Positions 46,779 to 57,485 of a DNA stretch of 64,000 bases are shown in pieces. Under the pieces are notes generated by a model. It was not told the origin of the DNA, searched no databases, and was given only the letters and a program-made list of their open reading frames with translations. Each line of letters begins with the position of its first letter. Position 1 is the stretch's first letter. Source of the stretch: Rhodopseudomonas palustris HaA2 (GTDB lineage: Bacteria > Pseudomonadota > Alphaproteobacteria > Rhizobiales > Xanthobacteraceae); assembly GCF_000013365.1 (NCBI RefSeq), contig NC_007778.1, positions 3,100,001-3,164,000 on the forward strand, written 5' to 3'. The translations under genes and the position numbers were made by a program.

Positions 46779-48131
46779 ATGGCCAACGACAAGCTCATCA
46801 TCAATCGTAGAACTGCACTCAAGACCGGGCTTGCCGGCGCGGCCGCGCTGGCAACGCCGACGTTCTTCATCCGCGACGCCTGGGCCGACGACTTCTGCAA
46901 CATGCCCAAGGGCAAGGAAGTCACGTTCGGCTTCAACGTGCCGCAGTCCGGCGCCTATGCCGATGAAGGCATGGATGAACTCAAGGCCTATCAGCTCGCC
47001 GTCAAGCACCTCAATGGTGAGGGCGATGGCGGCATGCTCAAGACCATGAAGCCGCTGGCGCTGAAGGGCAACGGCGTGCTCGGCAAGAAGGTCGCCTACG
47101 TCTCCGGCGACACCCAGACGAAGGCCGATCAGGCGCGCGCCACCGCCAAGCGCATGATCGAGAAGGACGGCGCGATCATGATCACCGGCGGCTCGTCGTC
47201 GGCCGAAGCGGTCGCGGTGCAATCGCTGTGTCAGGACGTCGGCGTGATCTTCATGGCCGGCCTCACCCACTCCAACGACACCACCGGCAAGGACAAGCGC
47301 GCCTACGGCTTCCGCCACTTCTTCAACGCCTATATGTCGGGCGTGGCGCTTGGACCGGTGCTCTCCGAAGCCTATGGCAAGGACCGCGCCGCCTATCACC
47401 TGACCGCCGACTACACCTGGGGCTGGACCCAGGAAGAGTCGATGAAGGATGCGACCGAAAAGCAGGGCTGGAAGACGGTCAAGGCCGTCCGCACCCCGCT
47501 CGGCGCTGCCGACTTCTCGCAGTACATCACCCCGGTGCTGAATTCCGGCGCCGACGTGCTGATCCTGAACCACTACGGCAAGGACATGATCAACTCCTTG
47601 ACCCAGGCGGTGCAGTTCGGCCTGCGCGACAAGATGGCGAACGGCAAGAAGTTTGAAATCGTCGTTCCGCTGTTCTCTGAACTGATGGCGCAAGGCGCCG
47701 GCGATGCGATCAAGGGCATCTACGGCACCGCCAATTGGGACTGGAAGCTGGAAGACGCAGCGACCAGCGCCTTCACCAAGTCGTTCGGTGCGGCCTATGG
47801 CACGCCGCCGTCGCAGGCCGCCCAGACCTGCTACGTTCAGGCGATCCTCTACGCCGACGCCTGCGAGCGTGCCGGCAGTTTCAACCCGTCTGCCGTGATC
47901 AAGGCGCTGGAAGGCTTCGAGTTCGACGGCATGGGCAACGGCAAGACGCTGTACCGCGCCGCCGACCATCAGTGCTTCAAGGACGTGCTGGTGGTGCAGG
48001 GCAAGGACAAGCCGAAGGACAAGTTCGACCTGCTCGAGGTCCGGAAGATCGTGCCGGCGTCTCAGGTCACCTATGACCCGAGCATCTTCGGCGGCGAACT
48101 CGGCTCCAAGGACGCCAAGAAGTGCGGATAA
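46779..48131 (+). CDS. ABC transporter substrate-binding protein (branched-chain amino acid/amide type)
   Basis: 450 residues from ATG 46779. The N-terminus contains INRRTALKTGLAGAAALATP, a twin-arginine-like signal, with cleavage near DAWA-DDF. The mature part is a type I periplasmic binding fold of the LivK class, at the large end of the family (GKEVTFGFNVPQSGAYADEGMDELKAYQLAV, GVLGKKVAYVSGDTQTKADQARATAKRMIEKDGAIMITGGSSS). It supplies ligand to the permeases and ATPases encoded downstream. Ligand unknown; related Rhodopseudomonas systems take amino acids, amides or aromatic acids. Confidence 0.9.
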   Translation: MANDKLIINRRTALKTGLAGAAALATPTFFIRDAWADDFCNMPKGKEVTFGFNVPQSGAYADEGMDELKAYQLAVKHLNGEGDGGMLKTMKPLALKGNGVLGKKVAYVSGDTQTKADQARATAKRMIEKDGAIMITGGSSSAEAVAVQSLCQDVGVIFMAGLTHSNDTTGKDKRAYGFRHFFNAYMSGVALGPVLSEAYGKDRAAYHLTADYTWGWTQEESMKDATEKQGWKTVKAVRTPLGAADFSQYITPVLNSGADVLILNHYGKDMINSLTQAVQFGLRDKMANGKKFEIVVPLFSELMAQGAGDAIKGIYGTANWDWKLEDAATSAFTKSFGAAYGTPPSQAAQTCYVQAILYADACERAGSFNPSAVIKALEGFEFDGMGNGKTLYRAADHQCFKDVLVVQGKDKPKDKFDLLEVRKIVPASQVTYDPSIFGGELGSKDAKKCG

Positions 48132-48353
48132 TCTGACCCTGTCGGATTTGCCGCAAGCAATTCGGTAGGCCTGGACTCCTATTCCGGTCGGTTGCGTTCT
48201 GGCGACGCAGCCGGCCGGCTGTGTCTTGCGACGGTAGCCGTCACGACATGGCAACGCTCGTACAGCCAATACCAGTTTCGAGGTGACGATTTTCGTCGCC
48301 GGACGATTTCGTGGACACGCGCCGCGCGTGGCTCGATGGGAGATTGACGACGC

Positions 48354-49361
48354 ATGGACGCCATTTTTCTGCAGATCCTGAACGGCCTCGATAAAGGAGG
48401 AGCCTATGCGCTGATCGCGCTCGGGCTGACCCTCGCCTTCGGCACGCTCGGCGTGGTGAACTTCGCGCACGGCGCGCTGTTCATGCTCGGCGCGTTCTGC
48501 GCCGTGGTGTTCAACAAGCTCCTGACTTTGGAGATCGTCAAAGTCGACCCGACGCGGACCACCCCGTGGGGGTCGCCGCTCGAGGTCAAGACGCCCTACG
48601 TCCAGGCGATGCTCGGCGACTGGGGCAAGATTTTGATCGACTACTCGGTGCCGGCGTCGATCCTGCTGGCGATTCCGGTGATGCTGCTGATCGGCATCAT
48701 CATCGAGCGCGGCCTGATCCGGTTCTTCTACAAGCGCCCGCATGCCGACCAGATCCTCGTCACCTTCGGCCTCGCCATCGTGTTGCAGGAGATCGTCAAG
48801 CACTTCTTCGGCGCCAACCCGATCGCGCAGTCCGCGCCGCAGATTTTCTCCGGCAGCCTGCAGTTGACCGAGGCGATCGTCTATCCGTACTGGCGCATCG
48901 TCTATCTGGCGTTTTCGCTGGCGGTGATCGCGGCGGTGTTCGCCTTTCTACAACTCACCACCTTCGGCATGGTCGTTCGGGCCGGCATGCAGGACCGCGA
49001 GACGGTCGGCCTGCTCGGCATCAACATCGAGCGCCGCTTCACAATCGTGTTCGGTCTCGCCGCGGTGGTCGCAGGGCTTGCCGGAGTGATGTACACGCCG
49101 ATCGTGCCGCCCGACTATCACATGGGCATGGATTTTCTCGTGCTGTCGTTCGTCGTCGTGGTGGTCGGCGGCATGGGGTCGCTGCCGGGCGCCGTGCTGG
49201 CGGGGTTCCTGCTCGGCATTCTGCAGTCGTTTGCCTCGATGAACGAGGTCAAGAGCCTGGTGCCGGGCATCGACCAGATCATCATCTATCTGGTCGCCGT
49301 CGTGATCTTGTTGGTGCGCCCACGCGGACTGCTGGGGCGCAAGGGCGTGATGGAGAGCTGA
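48354..49361 (+). CDS. livH: Branched-chain amino acid ABC transporter permease LivH type
   Basis: 335 residues. It starts [44 protein letters not shown], the LivH signature, with about eight membrane segments and the cytoplasmic loop [37 protein letters not shown] that contacts the ATPases. It has an extra soluble insertion after the second helix (about 65-95). The 222-nt gap after the binding-protein gene may hold a transcript-processing or partial termination site that lets the binding protein be made in excess. livM follows after 4 nt. Confidence 0.94.
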   Translation: MDAIFLQILNGLDKGGAYALIALGLTLAFGTLGVVNFAHGALFMLGAFCAVVFNKLLTLEIVKVDPTRTTPWGSPLEVKTPYVQAMLGDWGKILIDYSVPASILLAIPVMLLIGIIIERGLIRFFYKRPHADQILVTFGLAIVLQEIVKHFFGANPIAQSAPQIFSGSLQLTEAIVYPYWRIVYLAFSLAVIAAVFAFLQLTTFGMVVRAGMQDRETVGLLGINIERRFTIVFGLAAVVAGLAGVMYTPIVPPDYHMGMDFLVLSFVVVVVGGMGSLPGAVLAGFLLGILQSFASMNEVKSLVPGIDQIIIYLVAVVILLVRPRGLLGRKGVMES

Positions 49362-49365
49362 TCAG

Positions 49366-50601
49366 ATGAAGCATACCTCCAAACTCGCCGACGTCGCACT
49401 GTTGATCGGCTTTGCCATCGTGGTCGCGCTCGGGCCGGTGATCTTCACCCCGATCGGCGCCGGCTATCCCGACCTTCTGCAGAAGTTCGCGATCTACGGC
49501 ATCTTCGCGATCGGCTTCAACATCCTGTTCGGTCTCACCGGCTATCTGTCGTTCGGCCACGCCGCGTTTCTCGGTGTCGGCTCCTACGCCGCGGTGTGGT
49601 CGTTCAAGCTGGTCTCGATGGACCTGCTGCCGGCGGTGGCGTTCTCGGTCATCCTCGCGGGCCTGCTGGCGCTGGCGATTGGGTTCATCAGCCTGCGGCG
49701 CTCGGGCATCTACTTCTCGATCCTGACGCTCGCCTTCGCGCAGATGTGCTACAATATGGCGTATTCGGTGCTGACGCCGATCACCAATGGCGAGACCGGA
49801 TTGCGCGTGTTGCGCCAGGATCCGCGGCATCTCGACGCCGCGCTCGGCTACGTCTCGCCGACGCCGTCGCTGCTCGGCCTGCCGATCACCGGATGGACCG
49901 GCTTCTACATTTGCGGCGCGGTGCTGGTGGCGGCATTCGGCCTGTCGATCGCGATCTTCCGCTCGCCGTTCGGCATGACGCTCCGCGCGATCAAATCGAA
50001 CCAGAACCGGATGGGATATACCGGCTATCACACCAGGCCGTATCTGCTGTCCGCCTTCGTGATTTCCGGCATGTTCGCCGGTCTGGCCGGCTCGTTGCTG
50101 GCGGCGACCGATCCGCTGGTCGGCGCCGAGCGGATGCAGTGGACCGCGTCGGGCGAGGTGGTGCTGATGACCATCCTCGGCGGCTCCGGCACGCTGCTCG
50201 GTCCGGTGCTCGGCACCGGCCTCATCAAGTATTTCGAGAACATCTTCTCGGCCTACAACGAGCAGCAACTGACCGCCGTGTTCGCCTTCTTGCCGGATGG
50301 CGTCCGCGAACTGGTGGTCAAGACCGCAGGCCTGTTCGTGGGCGAAGGTTGGCAGCTCACTCTCGGCCTGTTGTTCATGGCGGTGGTGATCTTCCTGCCC
50401 GGCGGCATTATGGAAGGCATCAACCGGCTGCTCGGCTTCAAGCACACGCCAAGGGTCAAGTCGCTCGGCGACTCGCCGCAGCGCGATGGCCTCGGTGAGA
50501 GCGTGATCGAAGAGATGCCGTCGAGTCACGGCGCGGCGGCGGCCGAGAAGAAGGTCGCCGAGAACGAGACTGCCGAGAAGAAGAGGGCCGTTGCGCCATG
50601 A
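49366..50601 (+). CDS. livM: Branched-chain amino acid ABC transporter permease LivM type
   Basis: 411 residues. Membrane core about 8-360 with [33 protein letters not shown] and the coupling loop [46 protein letters not shown]. After the last helix there is a long hydrophilic tail (about 365-411), Glu/Lys/Ala-rich, not needed in typical LivM. Its stop overlaps the livG start by 4 nt. Confidence 0.94.
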   Translation: MKHTSKLADVALLIGFAIVVALGPVIFTPIGAGYPDLLQKFAIYGIFAIGFNILFGLTGYLSFGHAAFLGVGSYAAVWSFKLVSMDLLPAVAFSVILAGLLALAIGFISLRRSGIYFSILTLAFAQMCYNMAYSVLTPITNGETGLRVLRQDPRHLDAALGYVSPTPSLLGLPITGWTGFYICGAVLVAAFGLSIAIFRSPFGMTLRAIKSNQNRMGYTGYHTRPYLLSAFVISGMFAGLAGSLLAATDPLVGAERMQWTASGEVVLMTILGGSGTLLGPVLGTGLIKYFENIFSAYNEQQLTAVFAFLPDGVRELVVKTAGLFVGEGWQLTLGLLFMAVVIFLPGGIMEGINRLLGFKHTPRVKSLGDSPQRDGLGESVIEEMPSSHGAAAAEKKVAENETAEKKRAVAP

Positions 50602-51364
50602 TTGCGACCAACGACATCGTTCTGCACATCGACCACGTCCACAAGACCTTCGCGGGCCTGCACGCGTTGGCCGATGTGAATCTGGATATCCGCGAGGGCG
50701 AAACCCACGCGATCATCGGGCCGAACGGCGCCGGCAAGTCGACGCTGCTCAACGTCTGCGTCGGCGTGCTGCCGCCGACCCAGGGCAAGGTGATGTTCCA
50801 CGGCACCGAGCTGACGGGGCTCAAGCCCTACGAGATCAACCAGCTCGGCGTCGCACGGGTGTTCCAGACGCCGGAGATCTTCGGCGATCTCACGGTGCTC
50901 GAGAACGTGATGATGGCGATGCTGTCGCATCGCGACGGCGCGTTCCGGCTCAAGCTGGTGTCCCGTTTCGACGAGCAGGGCGAGATCGGGCAGCGCGCCA
51001 TCCAGGCGCTGCGTGAGCGTGGGCTGGGCGAGCATCTGTATCATCTCGGCGGCGCGCTTTCGCGCGGCGACAAGCGGCGGCTCGAGATGGTGATCGGACT
51101 GGTGCAGAAGCCGAAACTATTGTTGCTCGACGAGCCGACCGCCGGCATGGCCCGCGCCGACACCAACGCCACCATCGAGATCCTGCGGCAGATCAAGGAT
51201 TCGGGGATGACCATCGTCATCATCGAGCACGACATGCATGTGGTGTTCTCGCTCGCCGACCGCATCACCGTTCTGGCCGGCGGTCGCGTCATCGCGCAGG
51301 GCGTCCCCGACGAAATCAAGGGCAATCCCAAGGTGATCGAAGCCTATCTTGGCGAGGAACAGGT

Positions 51365-51368
<4 letters not shown>
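50598..51368 (+). CDS. livG: Branched-chain amino acid ABC transporter ATPase LivG type
   Basis: 256 residues. Walker [14 protein letters not shown] (about 45-57), Q-loop [17 protein letters not shown], signature region [19 protein letters not shown] (the serine-glycine signature is replaced by LSRGDKR, common in LivG relatives), Walker [13 protein letters not shown], switch His in IIEHDM. ATG overlaps livM and its stop overlaps livF (ATGA at both ends). Confidence 0.95.
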
Positions 51369-52117
<749 letters not shown>

Positions 52118-52170
52118 GCCCGGGTGGCGTCGTCAGCGCCCTCCTCCGCGGCGCGTCGCTTTGGGTGTCG

Positions 52171-52569
52171 TCACGTGCTCTTGGTTGTCCGGGCGCTGGC
52201 CCACAGGCCAAGCAGCCCGACCGGCAACAGCAGTGTCCATTGTGGCAGCTTGAAGAGCCAGCCCGACTCCGGTTGAAGCGCAATGATGGCCAGGAACACG
52301 CCAGCAAAGCAGCACCACGATACCGAGATGAACCAGACCAGATAGCGTGACGCCTCAGCGTGCCGGGGCAAGCCGCCAACGAATAGCGCGACAGCCGACA
52401 AAATCAGCGCTGCCGATCCCATGTGCCAGACAGCGTGGAGAACCAGCTTTGGCCATGTCTCCAGCGTCGACGCCAACAGCGGATCGACCACGCCGCGACT
52501 ACCCATGAAAATGTGGATAAAGGCGGTGATGGCGGCGAGTGCTGATGCGACCGCGAGCGTTCGATTCAT
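52171..52569 (-). CDS. Small integral membrane protein of unknown function
   Basis: 132 residues, four predicted transmembrane helices (about 3-24, 42-64, 72-96, 104-124). It contains FIHIFMGSRGVVDPLL and a HxxWHxGS-like LHAVWHMGSAALI; His-rich helices of this kind recur in small uncharacterised membrane proteins. I cannot assign a role. Convergent with livF. Confidence 0.7.
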   Translation of the reverse strand: MNRTLAVASALAAITAFIHIFMGSRGVVDPLLASTLETWPKLVLHAVWHMGSAALILSAVALFVGGLPRHAEASRYLVWFISVSWCCFAGVFLAIIALQPESGWLFKLPQWTLLLPVGLLGLWASARTTKST

Positions 52570-52796
52570 GCGTCCTCAACCCGAAGAGCTGGCGCCCGCC
52601 GCCTTGGGCCGACGAGGACATCGGCCGGCGCGGCGGATCGAGCCGTGCAAACCGCCGAGGGACAGTATCCTGTCAGAATGACATGTATATTGTCGAAAGG
52701 AGCGTGCCGGTCACACCAACAGCTATCAGGGACGATCTGATCCAGATTCGCGCTGCCCGCCCCCGTCGGTACGACGACGCGTCCGTTGCCGACGCG
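52570..52796. other. Gap between exoR and the membrane-protein gene, with TGTCA inverted repeats
   Basis: 227 nt. At 52661-52697 there is a cluster of TGTCA/TGACA half-sites (GACAG-TATC-CTGTC, TGTCA-GAA-TGACA, GACA-N7-TGTC), a plausible binding site for a dimeric regulator of the membrane-protein gene. No gene is seen. Confidence 0.3.
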
Positions 52797-53618
52797 TCAG
52801 TCGCGTCGGCCCTGCACCCAGTGCTCGAGCATCTGCAGCGCCATGGCGCGGTCGTCGTCGGAGGCCTTGGCGAAGGCCCTGTTGTAGCTGTCCTTGATCC
52901 ATGCCTCGTCTGGCGTAGCGCTGTCGCGGGCGAGCGTCAGCCACATCAGGCCGCGAGCGGCCTGGCGCGGCAGTTTTTCGCCGTTGAAGAGCAACTGGCC
53001 GAGCATCGCCTGGGCCTGGTGCTGGCCTTTCTGCGCCGCGAGGCCTAGCCAGCGGGCGCCGTACCGGAAATCGCGCGGCATTCCAATACCGTCGATATAC
53101 AACCTTGCCAAGTCGTACTGCGCATCGGCATTGCCGAAATACGACGCCGCATAGGAGAACATCTCCCGCGCCCGCTCCGTGTCGCGCTTGACCTTCGAAT
53201 TCGGGATGCCGTCGAGATAGTAACGGCCGAGCGCAACGAAGGCATTGGCCACGATCGCGGCCTGCGGCGCGGACGGGCTGTCCTCGGCATGGGCGTTGGC
53301 GATCTTGCTGAAATAGTCAAACGCGCGCAGATCGTCCTGAACCACGCCGTTGCCGTCGGCATACATCCGGCCGAGACGCCATTGCGCAATCGGGTGACCG
53401 CCCTCGGCGGCATATTGCAGCGCCGTCAGCGAGGTGGTGGCTGCCTCTGCCGGCATCGCCTTTTTCAGCACAGGCGCGGTGCCGGGCTGCGACGAGGCGA
53501 TCGGGATCGCGGTGTTCTCCGGGCTGACGGGAGTGCCCTCGAAGCCGAATGCCGGCGACATGGCCGCCGTGGCGCCCATCACCAACGCAATCAAGGTTGT
53601 ACGCTCAAACTTCCGCAT
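52797..53618 (-). CDS. exoR: ExoR-like periplasmic Sel1-repeat regulator
   Basis: 273 residues. Signal peptide about 1-25 (ALVMGATAAMSPAFG). Sel1-like repeats follow: LTALQYAAEGGHPIAQWRLGRMYADGNGV, VALGRYYLDGIPNSKVKRDTERAREMFSYAASYFGNADAQYDLARLYIDG, WLGLAAQKGQHQAQAMLGQLLF, RGLMWLTLARDSA. It matches remembered Sinorhizobium ExoR along its length, including the C-terminal ALQMLEHW. ExoR is the periplasmic inhibitor of the ExoS/ChvI two-component system controlling exopolysaccharide and envelope stress; exoS/chvI are not in this window. A 6-bp hairpin (53642-53657) lies just upstream of the start. Confidence 0.9.
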   Translation of the reverse strand: MRKFERTTLIALVMGATAAMSPAFGFEGTPVSPENTAIPIASSQPGTAPVLKKAMPAEAATTSLTALQYAAEGGHPIAQWRLGRMYADGNGVVQDDLRAFDYFSKIANAHAEDSPSAPQAAIVANAFVALGRYYLDGIPNSKVKRDTERAREMFSYAASYFGNADAQYDLARLYIDGIGMPRDFRYGARWLGLAAQKGQHQAQAMLGQLLFNGEKLPRQAARGLMWLTLARDSATPDEAWIKDSYNRAFAKASDDDRAMALQMLEHWVQGRRD

Positions 53619-53641
53619 CGCACTGCATCTCGCGGGCCAGG

Positions 53642-53657
53642 CCCGGCTTCAGCCGGG
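53642..53657 (-). promoter_or_regulatory. Hairpin in the exoR leader
   Basis: CCCGGC-TTCA-GCCGGG, 24-39 nt upstream of the exoR ATG, within its probable 5' untranslated region. It could affect translation; no evidence beyond the structure. Confidence 0.35.
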
Positions 53658-54267
53658 ACGCCATCCAAATCGCCCCCAACCGAATGTTGGTCTTCCGGCT
53701 TCCGGCTTTGGACTTGCGCGGCACCGGGTGGGCGGAGGTCAACTTTCTGTCAAAGGCATCCCCGCCCCAAGACGAGGACGATCCAAGTTCGATGCGGGTG
53801 CGGTGATTGCGCAAGATCATCTTCGGCAGTTGCAAGCCGACAAAATCCTTCATGTCTTTGGCGACATGACGGCCGACCAGTTTCGAACCCGCGGCACACG
53901 GTGACTTTTTTGGGGTTTCAGCGCGGCCGAAGCTGAGCATTGCGGCAAACCGGTCGTGCCCACGTGCGTGGGTCGCTGTCGTCCGGCGACCGCGAAGCGT
54001 CGATTTGCGCTGCACCCTGGCGTCCATTGCGTACCCGATTTCTCCGGCCGTCGGTCCCACCCGGAGCCTCCCCAAGGCAGGGATCATCCGGTGACTTTGA
54101 CCTGATCTTTGTCGCCTTATCCTGTGATCATGATTTCATTGAGCGGTGTGGCTAAAAAGCGGCGCGCGCAAGAACGACCGTCAAAGACGGTTAAATGATC
54201 CGGAACTGTGGCGTCGAGGCAACAAGCGTTGCCGCACGGCCACCGTCTGTGCGACCGGAGGGGAATG
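53658..54267. other. Non-coding region between lpdA and exoR
   Basis: About 610 nt. A minus-strand frame (53605-54087) is open for 160 codons but has no ribosome binding site, no recognisable domain and overlaps the exoR start, so I do not call it. A short hairpin ACCGTC-AAA-GACGGT at 54178-54192 is a weak terminator candidate for the pdh-lpd transcripts. The region should also contain the exoR promoter. Confidence 0.35.
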
Positions 54268-55689
54268 TCAGGCGTTGAGGACGCGACCGTAGGCGTCGAG
54301 CACGGCTTCCTTCATCATTTCCGACAGTGTCGGATGCGGGAAGATGGTGTGCATCAGTTCTTCCTCGGTGGTCTCGAGGTTCATCGCCACCACATAGCCC
54401 TGGATCAGCTCGGTGACCTCCGCGCCGATCATATGCGCGCCAAGCAACTGGCCGGTCTTCTTGTCGAAGATCACCTTGACCAGGCCCTGGTCCTCGCCCA
54501 GCGCGATCGCCTTGCCGTTGGCGGTGAACGGGAAGCGGCCGATGCGGACCTCCCGCCCCTGCTCCTTCGCCTTGGCCTCGGTGACGCCGACGGACGCAAT
54601 CTGCGGATGGCAGTAGGTGCAACCGGGAATCAGGCTCTTGTCGAGCGGATGCGGATGCAGGCCCTTGATCGCCTCGACGCAGACCACGCCCTCGTGCTCG
54701 GCCTTGTGCGCCAGCATCGGCGGACCGGCGACGTCGCCGATCGCATAGATGCCGGGGACGCTGGTTTGGCCCAGGCCGTCTGTGACGATGGTGCCACGGT
54801 CGAGTTTCACGCCGAGCTTCTCCAGTCCGAGATTCTCGACATTGCCGACCACGCCGACCGCCGAGATCACCCGGTCGAATTCCTGCGTCTCGGCCTTGCC
54901 GGTGCCGGGATCGATGGTGGCGACGACGCTGTCCGCCTTCTTGTCGAGCTTGGTCACCTTGGCCCCGGTTAGGATCTTGATGCCCTGCTTTTCGAACCGC
55001 TTGCGGGCGAGGCCGGCGATCTCCGCGTCCTCGACGGGCAGAATCTGCGGCAGCACCTCGACCACGGTGACCTCGGCGCCCATGGTGTGGAAGAACGACG
55101 CGAATTCGATGCCGATCGCGCCGGAGCCCACCACCAGCAGAGACTTCGGCATGGTCTCCGGCACCATCGCCTCGAAATAGGTCCAGACCAGCTTCCTGTC
55201 CGGCTCCAGCCCCGGCAGCACGCGCGGCCGCGCGCCGGTGGCAACGATGATGTGCTTGGCCTGATAGCTGCCCTGCCCCAGCGCGCCCTTCGGCGCCTCG
55301 GTCTTCGACGCCGCGACGGTGAGCTTGCCCGGCGCGTCGACCGTCGCCGCGCCCCAGATGATCGAGATCTTGTTCTTCTTCATGAGGAAGCCGACGCCGT
55401 CGTTGAGCCGCTTCGACACCCCGCGCGAACGCGCCACCACCGCCTTCGGATCGTAGCTGATGTTGTCAGCCGACAGCCCGTAATCCTTGGCGTGTTGCAT
55501 CAGGTGGTAGACCTCGGCCGAACGCAGCAGCGCCTTGGTCGGGATGCAGCCCCAGTTGAGACAGATGCCACCGAGATAGGATTTCTCGACGATCGCGGTC
55601 TTGAAGCCGAGCTGCGCCGCCCGGATCGCCGCGACATAACCGCCGGGGCCGGAGCCGATGATGATGACGTCGAAGGAGGTGTCGGTCAT
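54268..55689 (-). CDS. lpdA: Dihydrolipoyl dehydrogenase (E3)
   Basis: 473 residues. FAD/NAD disulfide oxidoreductase of the pyruvate dehydrogenase complex. FAD motif DVIIIGSGPGGYVAAIRAAQLG, redox-active disulfide in GGICLNWGCIPTKALL (C42 and C47), NAD motif LLVVGSGAIGIEFASFFHTMGAEVTVVE, second FAD site YAIGDVAG, and C-terminal catalytic His-Glu in HPHPTLSEMMKEA. It is last in the pdhA-pdhB-DUF5076-pdhC-tautomerase-lpdA cluster. Confidence 0.97.
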   Translation of the reverse strand: MTDTSFDVIIIGSGPGGYVAAIRAAQLGFKTAIVEKSYLGGICLNWGCIPTKALLRSAEVYHLMQHAKDYGLSADNISYDPKAVVARSRGVSKRLNDGVGFLMKKNKISIIWGAATVDAPGKLTVAASKTEAPKGALGQGSYQAKHIIVATGARPRVLPGLEPDRKLVWTYFEAMVPETMPKSLLVVGSGAIGIEFASFFHTMGAEVTVVEVLPQILPVEDAEIAGLARKRFEKQGIKILTGAKVTKLDKKADSVVATIDPGTGKAETQEFDRVISAVGVVGNVENLGLEKLGVKLDRGTIVTDGLGQTSVPGIYAIGDVAGPPMLAHKAEHEGVVCVEAIKGLHPHPLDKSLIPGCTYCHPQIASVGVTEAKAKEQGREVRIGRFPFTANGKAIALGEDQGLVKVIFDKKTGQLLGAHMIGAEVTELIQGYVVAMNLETTEEELMHTIFPHPTLSEMMKEAVLDAYGRVLNA

Positions 55690-55735
55690 GGGATCCCCGG
55701 ATCAGTTCATAGGGTCGAACGCGGCGCGCGAGGGC

Positions 55736-56116
55736 TCAGACGTATTGCGCAATGCCGTTGCCGAACGACCAGTTCTCTTTGGCGACTTCGATCAGATTGA
55801 TGAACACGTCTTCGCCGCGCACGCCCGGCTCACGCGCCAGCAACTCGGCGATCCTTGCATACAGCGCCTGCTTCTGCGCGACATTACGGGTGTTGCTGAC
55901 CGTGATCTGGATGATCACCAGATCGTCGGACCGGGCGATGTCCATGTAGGTCTTGCTGAACTGGAAATCCGCCGCGCCATGTTCCGAGACGACGACGAAG
56001 CGGTCTTCTTCAGGAACGTTGAAGGTGTCGCGCAGCGCCTGATACACGCCCTCGCCGACCGCCTGCCGGTAGGCCTCGCTTTTGCCGGCGCGCAGCGAAA
56101 TCCGGACTAGCGGCAT
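55736..56116 (-). CDS. Tautomerase-family protein
   Basis: 126 residues. It begins MPLVRISLRAG, so Pro becomes the N-terminal catalytic residue after Met removal, as in 4-oxalocrotonate tautomerase relatives. The two beta-alpha-beta units and length fit the Tautomerase_2 group (VQITVSNTR-like IIQITVSNTRNVAQKQALYARIAELLAREPGVRGEDVFINLIEVAKENWSFGNG). Substrate unknown. It lies 1 nt after pdhC and 46 nt before lpdA, inside the PDH cluster. Confidence 0.88.
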   Translation of the reverse strand: MPLVRISLRAGKSEAYRQAVGEGVYQALRDTFNVPEEDRFVVVSEHGAADFQFSKTYMDIARSDDLVIIQITVSNTRNVAQKQALYARIAELLAREPGVRGEDVFINLIEVAKENWSFGNGIAQYV

Positions 56117-56117
56117 G

Positions 56118-57473
56118 TCACACCATCATCATCACGGGATTTTCGATCAGCGTCTTGAACGCGCCGATCAGTTCGGCGCCGAGCGCGCCGTCGACGGCGC
56201 GGTGATCGCAGCTCAGCGTCACGCTCATCATCGTGGCGATCTCGATCTGGCCGTTACAAACGATCGGGCGCTGCTCGCCGGTGCCGACGGCGAGGATGGT
56301 GGCGTGCGGCGGGTTGATCACTGCCGTGAAGTCCTTGATGCCGTACATGCCGAGGTTGGACACCGCGGTGGTGCCGCCCTGATACTCTTCGGGCTTCAGC
56401 TTGCGCGCCCGAGCACGTGCGGCGAAATCCTTCATCTGCGCGGAGATATATGACAGCGACGCCGTCTCGGCGCTGCGGATGATCGGGGTGATCAGTCCGC
56501 CCGGCATCGCGACGGCGACGCCAATGTCGGAATGCTTGTGCTTGAGCATTCCGGCTTCCGTCCACGACACGTTGGCGTCCGGGATACGCTGCAGCGCGAT
56601 CGCCATCGCCTTGATGACGAAATCGTTGACCGACAGCTTGTAGGCCGGCTTGCCGTCCTTGTCTTTCGGGGCGGCGGCGTTGATGTCCTCGCGCGCGGCC
56701 ATCAGCCGGTCGAGATTGCAGTCGATCGTCAGATAGAAATGCGGGATGGTCTGGGTCGATTGCGTCAGCCGCTGCGCAATCGTCCGGCGCATGCCGTCAT
56801 GCGCCACCACCTCGTAGCTGCCTTCCGGATATAGCGCGCGGATCTGCTGGTCGGACATCGACGGCGCGACGCTGGGCGCTGCGGACGAAGCCGGAGCCGC
56901 TGCCGGCGCCTTGAGGCCGCCGCCGGCCTTGGCTTTTTCAATGTCGCGGGCGATGACGCGGCCGTGCGGCCCGCTGCCTTCGACGCGGGCCAGATCGATC
57001 CCGGAATCCTTGGCGAGCCGTCGCGCCAGCGGCGACGAGAAGACGCGCGCGCCGTTGGTGTGAGCGGCCTCGGGCGAAGCAGCGCGCGGCGCCCCGTCCT
57101 TGGCGGCTGGCGTGGTGGCCTTCTCGGGTTTGGCTTCCGCGAGATTCGCTTTGGGGGCCTCGGCTTTGGGGGCCTCTGCCTTCGGCGCTTCCGCCTTCCC
57201 AGCGCCTGCCCCGGCCGTCGCAACGTCCTCGCCGTCGCCGGCCAGCACCGCGATCACGGCGTTGACCGCAACGTCCTGGGTGCCTTCCGGCACCAGGATC
57301 TTCGCCAGCGTGCCCTCGTCGGCGGCCTCGACTTCCATCGTCGCCTTGTCGGTCTCGATTTCGGCGATGACATCGCCGCTCTTGACCTTGTCGCCCTCCT
57401 TCTTCAGCCACTTCGCAAGGTTGCCCTTCTCCATGGTCGGGGACAGCGCGGGCATCAGAATGTTGATCGGCAT
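56118..57473 (-). CDS. pdhC: Pyruvate dehydrogenase complex E2 (dihydrolipoamide acetyltransferase)
   Basis: 451 residues: one lipoyl domain (about 2-77; lipoyl Lys in [11 protein letters not shown]), a Lys/Ala/Glu/Pro linker with the repeated unit KAEAP, the peripheral-subunit-binding domain (about 142-178; [36 protein letters not shown]) and the catalytic domain with [25 protein letters not shown] at the C-terminus (His and Asp of HRAVDG). It transfers acetyl to CoA and forms the complex core. Confidence 0.97.
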   Translation of the reverse strand: MPINILMPALSPTMEKGNLAKWLKKEGDKVKSGDVIAEIETDKATMEVEAADEGTLAKILVPEGTQDVAVNAVIAVLAGDGEDVATAGAGAGKAEAPKAEAPKAEAPKANLAEAKPEKATTPAAKDGAPRAASPEAAHTNGARVFSSPLARRLAKDSGIDLARVEGSGPHGRVIARDIEKAKAGGGLKAPAAAPASSAAPSVAPSMSDQQIRALYPEGSYEVVAHDGMRRTIAQRLTQSTQTIPHFYLTIDCNLDRLMAAREDINAAAPKDKDGKPAYKLSVNDFVIKAMAIALQRIPDANVSWTEAGMLKHKHSDIGVAVAMPGGLITPIIRSAETASLSYISAQMKDFAARARARKLKPEEYQGGTTAVSNLGMYGIKDFTAVINPPHATILAVGTGEQRPIVCNGQIEIATMMSVTLSCDHRAVDGALGAELIGAFKTLIENPVMMMV

Positions 57474-57485
57474 GGCGTGAATACC

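Noticed and set aside
46662-48803. 713-codon minus-strand frame opposite the binding protein and livH
   Set aside because: Shadow frame; the plus strand has complete ABC transporter genes with ribosome binding sites.
53605-54087. 160-codon frame upstream of exoR
   Set aside because: No ribosome binding site, no domain, overlaps the exoR start by 14 nt; may be an accident of composition.
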